From JBFWPF01 sp050250135 (GTDB taxonomy: Bacteria > Chlamydiota > Chlamydiia > Chlamydiales > JAFEGQ01): a stretch of DNA of 41,436 bases. Each line of letters begins with the position of its first letter. Within the stretch, counting starts at the first letter, position 1. The DNA lies in the NCBI GenBank assembly GCA_050250135.1, contig JBFWPF010000015.1, positions 1 to 41,436 on the forward strand. Direction: 5' to 3'. The position numbers and the translations under genes were made by a program. Below are positions 33,312 to 41,323 of this stretch, one piece after another. Under the pieces are notes generated by a model. The model was not told the DNA's origin. It worked only from the letters and a program-made list of their open reading frames with translations, and made no database searches.

Positions 33312-34043
33312 CTATCTGACCAAGTTCCAGATGCGCTGCATCCCTTGCCCTATGGCGAGGTGGTAGCGGGAGAGGAGGGCCAGGGAGAGAGCTATCCCGA
33401 GGTAAAGGAGGGGAAGCCGGTAGGTGTACTGATTGGGGTGCTCCTCTCTCAACTGCCTAAGGGCGCTAGGGAGGTCGATCTCTTGAACGATGGCATGGCG
33501 GTAGTCCTTGTATGCTGCCTGCAATCGGACCTGCAAGGTCTCTCCCTGTAGGGTCATGTTCTCAAAGTCGACTACTTTCTTATAAAGGAGGTCGGTTTCG
33601 CGGCAGAAATTTGAACGGGCCCTTTTCAGCTCTTCGTAAGCATGCTTAACGGCGATGATCTCTTCCATTTCCTTGGGGGAGTTCCCAACAAAGGTAGCCT
33701 CCATGGACGACCATGTCTTGCAGGTACAGTCGGCAAAGTCTATTACCGGTTGGCTAATCTCGGCTGGCTGAAGGTTATTGAGCACCTCTTTGACGCAGGT
33801 GCTGTAGCGGCTATCGTGCAGCTGGCTGGCAATAAACTCCTTGTGCAAGGGGCGGTCATTTGCCGTGTGATCTTTAGCCCGAGCTTTCCACCTTTCTTCC
33901 AGGTAGTCGAGCTCGGAGCGGTTGGCGTAGACCCGGCTCCAACCGAAAAAGGCGAAGGTCGCCCCAGTGCCCAGGAGGGCTACCGGGATCCCAACGGGGG
34001 AGTAGGCCTGGGCTGCCGTAAAGATCTGTCTAATGGAATCCAT
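33312..34043 (-). CDS. Unknown membrane protein with N- and C-terminal TM segments
   Basis: A 243-aa protein, start ATG 34043 (a GTG at 34052 is an alternative). One hydrophobic segment at about residues 15-34 (YSPVGIPVALLGTGATFAFF) and one at about 218-236 (LPLLYLGIALSLALLSR) flank a soluble helical region of about 180 residues rich in Glu, Lys and Leu. No family recognised. TM segments at both ends and a helical middle suggest a coiled-coil spacer anchored twice. It lies 42 bp upstream of the Sel1 gene and may be co-transcribed with it. Confidence 0.55.
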   Translation of the reverse strand: MDSIRQIFTAAQAYSPVGIPVALLGTGATFAFFGWSRVYANRSELDYLEERWKARAKDHTANDRPLHKEFIASQLHDSRYSTCVKEVLNNLQPAEISQPVIDFADCTCKTWSSMEATFVGNSPKEMEEIIAVKHAYEELKRARSNFCRETDLLYKKVVDFENMTLQGETLQVRLQAAYKDYRHAIVQEIDLPSALRQLREEHPNQYTYRLPLLYLGIALSLALLSRYHLAIGQGMQRIWNLVR

Positions 34044-34203
34044 GATCGCCACCGCTTTTGTTGTAATATAATATTACCTTTATAAAAAAATAATGTCAAC
34101 ACAAAATACAATCCATTTAAGGCTAAAGGGTTGCGTTCCGGACGATTTCCTTTGACCCAATAGGGAGCTCACGTCGACAATTTTGCTGAACCAAGGGGGG
34201 CCA

Positions 34204-35115
34204 ATGAAGGGGTGGGTGCTGTTTTTTCGAAAAGGGAGCGAGCTGGAGGAGAGCGACTACTCCGTCCGACGCCTTGTTGAGGCGGCTGTAGAGCAAGGCA
34301 TTGAATTAGAAGTGCTTGCGCCTCAGCAGTTTGAGATTGTGGCCAACCGGGATGACCGGCGGAGCATCCTGATCGACAATGTCCCCCGGGAGCTGCCCGA
34401 CTTTGTCATCCCCCGGATGGGCTCCCAAACGACCTACTATGCCAGAGCGATCTTGCGGCAGCTGGAGCACCTGGGGGTGCCCACGATCAACTCATCGCAA
34501 ACCATTGAGCATGTGAGCGATAAGCTCTACATTGCCCAGAAGCTGGCGCAGAGCGCCTTGCCGACGCCGAGAACGATGCTGGCCAAGCCGACGGTTGATG
34601 GGGCGATAGTGGAGCGGGAGATCGGTTTTCCGGCGGTGATCAAGACGCTGAGCGGGACCTCGGGGAGGGGGGTCCACCTCTGTCAGGACCGGGAGGCCTT
34701 TCGGGACCTGACCGACCTTATTTATGAGAATAGCCCGACTGCCAACCTGATCGTCCAGGAGCTAGTCAAGTCGAGCCTGGGGAGGGATATCCGGGTCTTT
34801 GTGGTGGGGGGGCGGGTCGTGGGGTGTATGGAGCGCCGCTCCAAGGGGGGCTTTAAGGCGAATGTCGCTCTGGGGGGGAGTGTGGTGGCCTACCCGGTAG
34901 ACAAGGAGCTAGAGCTTCTGGCATTGGAGGTGTGTCGCCTGTTCAATCTGGAGATCGCGGGGGTCGACCTGCTGTTTACGGAGACGGGCTACACGATCTG
35001 CGAGGCAAATTCGGCCCCTGGCTTTATTGGGATGGAGCAGGTAACGGGGAAGGTGATCGCTGAGGAGATCATGGAGTATATCCGGATTCATATAGGGGCG
35101 AAGGGGGATGTGTAG
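34204..35115 (+). CDS. RimK-family ATP-grasp glutamate ligase
   Basis: Start ATG 34204 follows an AAGGGGGG site; 303 aa. It has the RimK layout: NDxxRR-like pre-ATP-grasp region, DFVIPRMGSQTTYYARAILR, SDKLYIAQKLAQSALPTPRT, the ATP-binding lysine region FPAVIKTLSGTSGRGVHLCQ, LIVQELVKSSLGRDIRVFVV, and the metal-binding end AGVDLLFTETGYTICEANSA followed by PGFIGMEQ. RimK proteins add glutamate through an ATP-dependent acyl phosphate, to ribosomal protein S6 in E. coli or to small molecules in relatives. The substrate here is unknown. Its stop overlaps the amidotransferase start by eight bases, so the two proteins are likely functional partners. Confidence 0.87.
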   Translation: MKGWVLFFRKGSELEESDYSVRRLVEAAVEQGIELEVLAPQQFEIVANRDDRRSILIDNVPRELPDFVIPRMGSQTTYYARAILRQLEHLGVPTINSSQTIEHVSDKLYIAQKLAQSALPTPRTMLAKPTVDGAIVEREIGFPAVIKTLSGTSGRGVHLCQDREAFRDLTDLIYENSPTANLIVQELVKSSLGRDIRVFVVGGRVVGCMERRSKGGFKANVALGGSVVAYPVDKELELLALEVCRLFNLEIAGVDLLFTETGYTICEANSAPGFIGMEQVTGKVIAEEIMEYIRIHIGAKGDV

Positions 35116-35953
35116 ATTTATGGGCTACCATGGGGAGCGGGCGATCGTCCTTAGCTCTCTGTTGGACCACCATGAGAATTCGCTGGTGAGGCAGAGCCTC
35201 CGGGCCCGGAAGACGCGGACGGGGATCAACGCAGACGGCTTTGGAATCGGGTGGTACGACCGGAGCATCGATGGCTTTCCGGGGCTCTTTAGGTCGATCC
35301 TGCCCGCTTGGAATGAGCACAACCTCCACTCACTTGCCTCAAAGATCCGTTCCAACTGCTTTATGGGTCATGTCCGGGCTTCGACTGTCGGGAATGTGGG
35401 GCTCGACAACTGCCACCCCTTTGTCTTTGGCAAGTTGCTGTGCGCCCACAATGGGACAATTAAGGAGTTCAACCGGATCAAGCGGTATGCCTTTGATGAG
35501 ATCGACGACCTTAACTTTGGAAGGATCCGGGGGCAGACCGATTCTGAGCATCTTTTTGCGATAGTGGCCACGCTCCTCGGCGAGCGGGAGCGGTATCAGG
35601 CTGAGGAGATGCGGGATGCGCTGCTCGAAGCGATGGGAAAGATGCATGCTCTTCAGAGGAAGCATGCCGCCACCGATATTATCCGGGCCAATATCCTGAT
35701 GACCGATGGGCGGGAGTTAGTCGCAATGCGCTACAGCTCCGACCCAAGCCGCCCTCCGATCTCGATGTACCATTCGACGGTCACTTTTGAGCGGGAGGAG
35801 CCCGTTTTTATCGGGAAGGAGGGGGGTAGGGGCGTAGTCGTTGCCTCAGAGTACCTGACCGACGACCCTGACCACTGGTGTGAGGTCCCTGCTGGCCACG
35901 CCCTCCTCTCAGACGAGGCCCATCGGGTCCGGATCGAGCCCCTTTCTCATTAG
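35108..35953 (+). CDS. Class II glutamine amidotransferase (EgtC/YafJ-like)
   Basis: The GTG start (35108) yields MCRFMGYHG, so Cys2 is the N-terminal nucleophile of Ntn hydrolases once Met is removed. Further family features: GFGIGWYDRS, SNCFMGHVRASTVGNVGLDN, CHPFVFGKLLCAHNGTIKEF, GQTDSEHLFA and VVVASEYLTDDPDHW. Length 281 aa fits the EgtC/YafJ group, which hydrolyses gamma-glutamyl amides. Overlap with the RimK-like gene by eight bases suggests a pathway in which one adds and the other removes or transfers a glutamyl group; inference only. The last 45 bases overlap the convergent GNAT gene. Confidence 0.87.
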   Translation: MCRFMGYHGERAIVLSSLLDHHENSLVRQSLRARKTRTGINADGFGIGWYDRSIDGFPGLFRSILPAWNEHNLHSLASKIRSNCFMGHVRASTVGNVGLDNCHPFVFGKLLCAHNGTIKEFNRIKRYAFDEIDDLNFGRIRGQTDSEHLFAIVATLLGERERYQAEEMRDALLEAMGKMHALQRKHAATDIIRANILMTDGRELVAMRYSSDPSRPPISMYHSTVTFEREEPVFIGKEGGRGVVVASEYLTDDPDHWCEVPAGHALLSDEAHRVRIEPLSH

Positions 35954-36358
35954 GTACATCGTCGAGTCCTTCTCAAAGCCGTGGCGGGCAAATTCGATCT
36001 GGTAGCCCACCTTTTGGTAGAAGGGGAGGGCCTGCCAATCCATCGTTTGGAGATAGAGAAAGGTGCAGCCCCTCTCGCGAGCGATCTTTTCACAGCCCTC
36101 TATCAAACGGGTGCCGAGGCCACTGCCCCTTAGGGAGGGGTCGACCCAGAGGGTATCGATGTAGAGCGCCCCAAAGAGGCTAACGCCGGTAGCGCCCCCG
36201 ATAAGCGCTCCATCGGCTCTCCGGCAGAGGAGGGCGAAGTGGCGGATGGGGCTGACCCCTTTTGCGGCGATCGCCTCCCGATTGAGCTCGCCGGTAAGGT
36301 GTGCCTCCTCCTCCCGGGTTGGGCTCTCCTGATAGGTAATGGGGTAGTCGCTCTCCAT
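35909..36358 (-). CDS. GNAT-family N-acetyltransferase
   Basis: A 149-aa GNAT. Motif A is LWVDPSLRGSGLGTRLIEGC, with the pyrophosphate-binding R-x-x-G-x-G/L pattern, and motif B includes YLQTMDWQALPFYQKVGYQI. The ATG at 36356-36358 has no strong ribosome site. Substrate not predictable. It converges on the amidotransferase gene with a 45-bp overlap. Confidence 0.85.
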   Translation of the reverse strand: MESDYPITYQESPTREEEAHLTGELNREAIAAKGVSPIRHFALLCRRADGALIGGATGVSLFGALYIDTLWVDPSLRGSGLGTRLIEGCEKIARERGCTFLYLQTMDWQALPFYQKVGYQIEFARHGFEKDSTMYLMRKGLDPDPMGLV

Positions 36359-36462
36359 GGCCTCACGATGCTCGCCAGCTCGATTTTCAGCCAGAGCGGC
36401 CCTTTCAAGGTTACACCCAACTTACGCCGCCCCCCATCTCAAGTAGGGAAAAATCGGCCCCG

Positions 36463-36877
36463 TGTACTTTGCAGGACCTCTGCAAAGTCTGTGCTAGCTG
36501 TTCATTGCCTACCCTCGAGGTGATTAGAGAATTTTACCACAGAGGGCACAGAGAAGCACAGAGGTGATCTTATTCCTTCGGAATAAGCCCACACAGCTGC
36601 TCCCCAGGGGGAGGCCCCTGGGGAGCAATCCCAGCGTTCCCATCGCCTATTTATTGAAGCATTAACGTAGGGCGGGCTATTTTGTCCCCCGGGCCATCCC
36701 CGGGGGACAGGCTGCTTAGGCCTATTCCGGAGGAATGGGCCTAAACTAGAGGCCGTGTCCCATGGACATCCGTTTTGCCTCCTACACCCCCTCTGTGCCT
36801 CTCTGTGCCCTCTGTGGTAAAATCCTATCTGAATCGTCAGTCAGACTTTGCAGATGTCCTGGTGTACTTTGGCAAGA
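36463..36877. repeat. Large palindromic element with 35-bp arms (ACCACAGAGGGCACAGAG type)
   Basis: Left arm 36531-36564 and right arm 36790-36823 are inverted copies differing at one base, built on attttaccacagagggcaca. Shorter paired stretches extend outward (36474-36492 and 36843-36861, CTGCAAAGTCTG core). Inside lie two perfect hairpins: 36599-36610 with 36615-36626 (12 bp) and 36683-36693 with 36699-36709 (11 bp), plus two short AATTCC-type palindromes. It has no ORF of its own. I recall ACCACAGAGGGCACAGAG-type repeats from several genomes, so it may be a known dispersed MITE family. It fills the stretch between the GNAT gene and the gene at 36952. Confidence 0.85.
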
Positions 36878-36899
36878 CACAGATCTGCTTCATGCGCAC

Positions 36900-36928
36900 T
36901 TGCTCGCTTATCGCTTATATATTAAAAT
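36900..36928 (+). promoter_or_regulatory. Candidate promoter for the 36952 gene
   Basis: TTGCTC (36900-36905), a 17-bp spacer and TAAAAT (36923-36928) sit 23 bp upstream of the ATG, which has an AGGAGG site. It lies just outside the fold-back element. Confidence 0.5.
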
Positions 36929-36951
36929 ATCGCAAAGCCAGGAGGTAGGCC

Positions 36952-37668
36952 ATGACGAAAGTAGTTATCTATGGGCAATCGGGAAGCGAAGTACTTGCTA
37001 GCTGGTTAGGCGATTCTGCACACTTGCTAGTAGGTGGAAAGAAGTTCAATGATGATTTTCTGCCTCATATCGATAAAGAGGAAAATCAGAAAATTGCTGC
37101 CGAGTCCAAAGAGATCCAAGCGCTATGGGAGGATATCTACTGGGACCCACTCTCTCGGACTGGTATCTTAACCACCATGATCGGGGCTCCAGCTCTTGGC
37201 TTCATAGCCGGAATCATAGGGGGGCCTTGGATGGGTATAATTACTTGGCAGGCGGTTAGTGGGACAATTGGGTGTGGTGATGCCTATGTCACCGCCACCT
37301 CAAGACGGGAGAAAATTAAGCAAGTAATCGAATCTCTTCTTGCAATAGGGCATAGGAGAATATCTCGTATCAAGGAGAAAATTAGTAAGCTTGAAGAGAA
37401 AAGGAAAGGGCAAAGCGATCAAGGAGCGGTCCCGTACCTTGGGAACCTGTTGGGCCTCTGGAAAAGTAGCTCTACTTCGCCCCAACCAAAAGAGGCGAGT
37501 GCACACTCAGCTGCATTTGGGAGTATTGCCGATACACATAGTCGTTTAACTGAGCTTTTGAGGTGCCACAATGAGCTTTTTAGAAGCGAGAAGCAGGTAT
37601 GGAAAGTCAGAAACGATGAGTTTCACGTATCCTACGATAAGAGACAGCAAAAGTGGCGGGTAGAGTAG
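36952..37668 (+). CDS. Unknown protein with central hydrophobic segment
   Basis: A 238-aa protein without a recognised family. The ATG follows a good AGGAGG site. A hydrophobic region at about residues 70-100 (LTTMIGAPALGFIAGIIGGP, then WMGIITW) may cross the membrane once or as a hairpin. A basic helical segment (RREKIKQVIESLLAIGHRRI, SRIKEKISKLEEKRKGQ) follows, then a polar tail. AT-richer codon choice than the core genes suggests recent acquisition. It lies between a palindromic element and a DUF4143 ATPase. Confidence 0.6.
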   Translation: MTKVVIYGQSGSEVLASWLGDSAHLLVGGKKFNDDFLPHIDKEENQKIAAESKEIQALWEDIYWDPLSRTGILTTMIGAPALGFIAGIIGGPWMGIITWQAVSGTIGCGDAYVTATSRREKIKQVIESLLAIGHRRISRIKEKISKLEEKRKGQSDQGAVPYLGNLLGLWKSSSTSPQPKEASAHSAAFGSIADTHSRLTELLRCHNELFRSEKQVWKVRNDEFHVSYDKRQQKWRVE

Positions 37669-37745
37669 CCCATTAGCCAGCTCAAGTTGATTTAGAGATT
37701 CCTTCAGAATAAAGCCGCCTCTCTGCTTTCGGCTACTCCGTACAG

Positions 37746-37919
37746 ATTCAAGGTTGCATATTGAATTTGCACCAGTTTTTCACATATGTTTGTCAAAGTC
37801 AGGGAAAGAGGCAGCCTTATTCCCTGATCGGATTGGCAAAGCTCACCTCATATCTCTATGGTTATAAGTAAGTTAATGTTCTTGTTCTCAATTTCAAGGT
37901 TACATCTTGAATTTTCACC
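37746..37919. repeat. Paired 28-bp dyad repeats upstream of the DUF4143 ATPase
   Basis: 37746-37773 and 37892-37919 share 24 of 28 bases in direct orientation. Each is a TTCAAG-N7-CTTGAA-type dyad (the first copy degenerate), followed by a short T/G-rich AATTTxCACC. The second ends 22 bp before the ATPase ATG. A third partial copy (TTTCAAGGTTACA) lies at 36403-36415. The rest of the 37669-37941 gap holds no gene I can support. Operator or mobile-repeat origin cannot be separated here. Confidence 0.6.
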
Positions 37920-37941
37920 GCTCAGCGGTTAGGATTGGGGG

Positions 37942-39132
37942 ATGGACGGGAGATACTACAAGCGCGAGCTGGAGGCCCCCTTTTTGGAGGCTTTGCAGCA
38001 ATTTCCGGCGGTTATGGTGACAGGGGCCCGCCAGGCGGGAAAGTCGACCTTTTTGCAGCACTGCCTGCCGGGCTACACCTATGTGACCTTGGATAGCCCG
38101 AGGGCGCGGGCGATGGCCCTCGCGGATCCGGAGCTCTTCTTTGAGGCCTATCCGGCTCCGGTAGTGATTGATGAGATTCAGTACGCGCCGAGCCTTCTTT
38201 CCTACCTCAAGATGAGGATAGATGCCGATCGAGACCGCTGTGGACAGTTCGTGTTGACCGGATCGCAGGTCTTTCAGTTGATGGCCGGAGTTTCCGAGTC
38301 CCTTGCGGGGCGTGTGGCGATCTTCCACCTTTACCCTTTTTCCTGGCAGGAGGTCGAGGGGGTGCCGGGGAGGGCGGGGAGCAGCGGCGATGCTCTAGCA
38401 ACGATGGAGCAAACGGTTCAGGGATTCTATCCGGAGCTGCTCAAGCGGCCCAATATCAACCGGGAGCTTTGGTATGAGAGTTACCTAGCGACCTATTTGG
38501 AGCGGGATGTGAGGAGCCTTAGGGCGATTAAAGAGCTCTCCCGCTTTCAAACCTTCCTGCGGCTATTGGCGATGAGGGCGGGTGGTTTGCTTAACCTGTC
38601 GGAGGTTGGCAAGGAGTGTGGCATCTCGCAGACAACAGCCAAGGACTGGCTAACCGTGTTGGAGGCGACCTATGTGGTCTACCTTCTCCGCCCCTACTAC
38701 CACAATCATGGGAAGCGTCTCGTTAAGAGCCCCAAACTCTACTTCGTGGACACAGGGCTGTTATGCCATCTGTTGGGAATTGAGAGGGGGGATCAGCTCT
38801 TAAAGGGGGCTGACGGGGGGCGGATCTTTGAGAACATGGTGGTGATGGAGAAGGTAAAACGGGCCTCCCTCTCCAGGCAGAAAGTGCATCTCTACTTTTA
38901 TCGGACCCATAAGGGAGCGGAAGTTGATCTGCTGATGGAGCGAGGAGGTGTGCTCTATCCTTGTGAGATCAAGCTATCCAAAACACCTCAACCGGGAATG
39001 GCGAGTTCACTGCAGGCCTTTATCCAAGATCACAAAGGGACAGAAGGGGTCGTCCTCTGCCTGCAGCCGGAGGAGGGGCTACTTGCGAGGGGGGTAAAGG
39101 CTAAGCACTGGTCAGCGGTTACTATCGGGTAG
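37942..39132 (+). CDS. AAA ATPase with C-terminal DUF4143 (PD-(D/E)XK-like)
   Basis: The 396-aa protein has Walker A GARQAGKST (residues 28-36), Walker B VVIDEIQYAP (D77, E78), sensor-like FVLTGSQVF and the downstream helix ESLAGRVAIFHLYPFSW. Its C-terminal DUF4143 (LRALKELSRFQTF-like region, then SEVGKECGISQTTAKDWLTV) ends in a nuclease-fold signature, AEVDLLMERGGVLYPCEIKL. These ATPases are common accessory genes of unknown role, often mobile or toxin-like. Start ATG 37942 follows ATTGGGGG. The same general layout (ATPase, HTH, nuclease fold) as the broken DUF234 gene at the window's other end. Confidence 0.88.
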   Translation: MDGRYYKRELEAPFLEALQQFPAVMVTGARQAGKSTFLQHCLPGYTYVTLDSPRARAMALADPELFFEAYPAPVVIDEIQYAPSLLSYLKMRIDADRDRCGQFVLTGSQVFQLMAGVSESLAGRVAIFHLYPFSWQEVEGVPGRAGSSGDALATMEQTVQGFYPELLKRPNINRELWYESYLATYLERDVRSLRAIKELSRFQTFLRLLAMRAGGLLNLSEVGKECGISQTTAKDWLTVLEATYVVYLLRPYYHNHGKRLVKSPKLYFVDTGLLCHLLGIERGDQLLKGADGGRIFENMVVMEKVKRASLSRQKVHLYFYRTHKGAEVDLLMERGGVLYPCEIKLSKTPQPGMASSLQAFIQDHKGTEGVVLCLQPEEGLLARGVKAKHWSAVTIG

Positions 39133-39238
39133 TCATCCAGAAGCGGGTGGCTCCGGCTAAAGCAAGCGCGAGGGCTATCCCGGCTAGCGCAGGAACAACT
39201 GCCTGCAGGTAGCTGTAGTCACCTGGATGGTCCCTCAT
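39122..39238 (-). CDS. Possible 38-aa tail-anchored protein (weak)
   Basis: ATG 39236-39238 to TAG at 39122-39124 on the minus strand, overlapping the end of the DUF4143 gene. The product has a single hydrophobic helix (YLQAVVPALAGIALALALAG) near its C-terminus. The frame is open a further 21 codons upstream without a start, so it may instead be the remnant of a longer protein. No Shine-Dalgarno is visible. Confidence 0.2.
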   Translation of the reverse strand: MRDHPGDYSYLQAVVPALAGIALALALAGATRFWMTTR

Positions 39239-39339
39239 CCATGCGTCGACATGTGCCGACGGCGAGCAGTCTTGGTAGTGGTTGGGGCGAGTGGTTTGAT
39301 CATGCTCATCTCAGCCTACCGCTTTAACAGGGTGGTGGC

Positions 39340-40548
39340 CTACTTGTTCGCTGCAGGAATCAGCAGATCGACCTTCTGACCCGTTTCTGAGCCCTTTTTG
39401 GTGTAGGCGACGTAGATCGCGGGTTCCCGTCCCGAAATGACGGCTAGATCACTGAGCCACTCCTGCGACTCTAGCAGCACGCGATCTCCAGTCTCAGGGG
39501 TCCAGCAGTGGACCGAGTCGCCCACAGTGGTCACCACAAAGGGAAAGTCCCCGGCCACGCCAAAACGGGGAATGGCGCAAGGCTGGAGACTTCTCTCTGC
39601 CTCGGTCGGATGGTGAGCAAAGAGCTTCTCGAATCGGTTATTCCACTTCCACACTTCACAGTCGCGACGCCCCAACACCGCTAGGTAGTGCTCCCCCTTC
39701 CAGGTCACGAGCTTAAGGACGCGGGCCCAATTCTCTTTTGGACCTCCTAGCCACCCCCTAGCCACCTCCTGACCTCGCTCATCTCGCCACGCGAGCGAAT
39801 TGCGCCAGATCCAATTGTTAGGGGCATATTCCAAGGAAACCCATCCCGAAGGAGCCCGCTGAGCATCAATCAGGTGGTCGTAGATCGAAAAGAGGAGGTG
39901 GCCCTCGCAATAGACTCCAAATTGCCCCTTCACGATGAGGCTACCCTTCTCACCTCTCTGCAAATTCTGGACCACCCCCATGCCGCTAGGTAAGAGGAGC
40001 GATTCAGCCCTCTCAGGGTGCCCCAGGGGGAAGCTTAGCAGTCGGCTGCCAACCCCAAATGCGAGCCACTCCTCCGCCTCTCGGGTAAAGGGAGAAAAGA
40101 GCATTCGCTGAGCCGGGTACTCCTCAGCGTGGCGCATCACTTCAGCCCAACTCGCTGGTAGTGTATAGAGGGTACCCTCCGCAACTAGCTGAGTCTCAGA
40201 GACCCGAGCGACCCCCTCCTTCCAAAAAATAGGATAGGCCTTGGTAGGCGCTTCAGGACGAGAGATAGGGGCTCCATAGACGGTGATAGGGGGCTCAAAA
40301 TCTTCCCAGAAATGAAGCTCCCCCCATGTTCTCCCCGTCCAGTTCAGTTCAGAGGGTCGCTTACTCTCCCAGAAGGTGGGCTCCACCGTCTTCGGAAAAT
40401 AAGGAATGGGGGGCATCGGGATTCGCTCCCAGCCCCCTCCAAGTTGGAGGTTGTCATATCGAACCTGCACGTTGTTAGGAAGTCGAGGAGTCGACGTAAC
40501 TGACTGATAATTAACAGAAAAAGAGGTCTGAGTAACGGTATGAGTCAT
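39340..40548 (-). CDS. Large unknown protein, possibly beta-propeller
   Basis: The ATG at 40546-40548 has a CAGGAGGGG site, giving 402 aa; the open frame reaches 40608 but the extension is unlikely. The protein has many Trp and short strand-like segments. Phrases such as YLAVLGRRDCEVWKWNNR, VVTTVGDSVHCWTPETGDRV and LISGREPAIYVAYTKKG-like endings resemble WD40 or kelch blades, but this is a weak impression. No signal peptide or TM. Function unknown. Confidence 0.55.
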   Translation of the reverse strand: MTHTVTQTSFSVNYQSVTSTPRLPNNVQVRYDNLQLGGGWERIPMPPIPYFPKTVEPTFWESKRPSELNWTGRTWGELHFWEDFEPPITVYGAPISRPEAPTKAYPIFWKEGVARVSETQLVAEGTLYTLPASWAEVMRHAEEYPAQRMLFSPFTREAEEWLAFGVGSRLLSFPLGHPERAESLLLPSGMGVVQNLQRGEKGSLIVKGQFGVYCEGHLLFSIYDHLIDAQRAPSGWVSLEYAPNNWIWRNSLAWRDERGQEVARGWLGGPKENWARVLKLVTWKGEHYLAVLGRRDCEVWKWNNRFEKLFAHHPTEAERSLQPCAIPRFGVAGDFPFVVTTVGDSVHCWTPETGDRVLLESQEWLSDLAVISGREPAIYVAYTKKGSETGQKVDLLIPAANK

Positions 40549-40666
40549 TATCCCCTCCTGGCTTTGGAAATGGACTTTACAAGATTTTGACAAAAAGGGC
40601 AATAGCATACCAAAAAAAGAAGTTTACAAGCAGCTCCTAGTCAGTAGGATGCGAATATTAAGGTTC

Positions 40667-40695
40667 TGAACGACAACGATGTAATTTGCTATAAT
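40667..40695 (+). promoter_or_regulatory. Candidate promoter with consensus -10 for the 40722 gene
   Basis: TATAAT is perfect at 40690-40695. The -35 17 bp upstream (TGAACG) is weak. The predicted transcript would start about 20 bp before the ATG. Confidence 0.45.
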
Positions 40696-40721
40696 GAGAA
40701 AAGGTAAAAAGGTTTTTTAAC

Positions 40722-41321
40722 ATGGACGCTTTTCTCGACCTACACCAGAAGTCCCACTCTCGCGATTGCTCCAGCTGCCCTCTACCCAATCTCAGTGCCA
40801 ACCTAGATCACGGGAAGCTTCGGCTCAAAATGGTTAACGAATGTGTTGACCAAATCCTTCAGACTCTAGGGAAAGGTGTAATAAACGATCCGGTGTTAAA
40901 CCGGTGCTTAGAGCACCAGGGAAGGAAGTACACGGAGATAGCCGGCGATTTTTGGGCGCCTGTTCCCTACAATCGCGCTTCTACGGCAGGTCCCGAAATC
41001 GGCATCCCTCTACTCCTTTTCCTATCACCTAACGATACGATTCCGGCGCTCGCCTCCCTGCCTTCGATAGCGGTGAGCCAGATCACCAAAACCCACTATG
41101 CAAACTCCCAATGGCTGTTTGCCTTTGAACTGTGGGTCTATGAGAAGCTCAATGTCAAGAGGGTAAGTTCCCCATCTCATCTGGCCGAACGATTCCTACC
41201 AAAGCCTTTGATTATGGACTTCTATTGCGACTTTATCCAGAAGCCCCCTAAAGAAAAGAGGGAGATGCTAGAGTTCATCATCGCCCATGAGCTTGGCCAC
41301 AGTGAATTTCAGGGTGCTTGA
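40722..41321 (+). CDS. Unknown protein ending in an HELGH zinc-metalloprotease motif
   Basis: The 199-aa protein ends EFIIAHELGHSEFQGA, so a HExxH zinc site is reached just eight residues before the stop. In zinc metalloproteases a third ligand lies downstream, so the product is either truncated or not a protease. A CxxC pair (DCSSCPLPN) occurs near residue 16. AAGG precedes the ATG. No hits to a family I can name. Immediately downstream the strand switches to another gene. Confidence 0.5.
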   Translation: MDAFLDLHQKSHSRDCSSCPLPNLSANLDHGKLRLKMVNECVDQILQTLGKGVINDPVLNRCLEHQGRKYTEIAGDFWAPVPYNRASTAGPEIGIPLLLFLSPNDTIPALASLPSIAVSQITKTHYANSQWLFAFELWVYEKLNVKRVSSPSHLAERFLPKPLIMDFYCDFIQKPPKEKREMLEFIIAHELGHSEFQGA

Positions 41322-41323
41322 CA

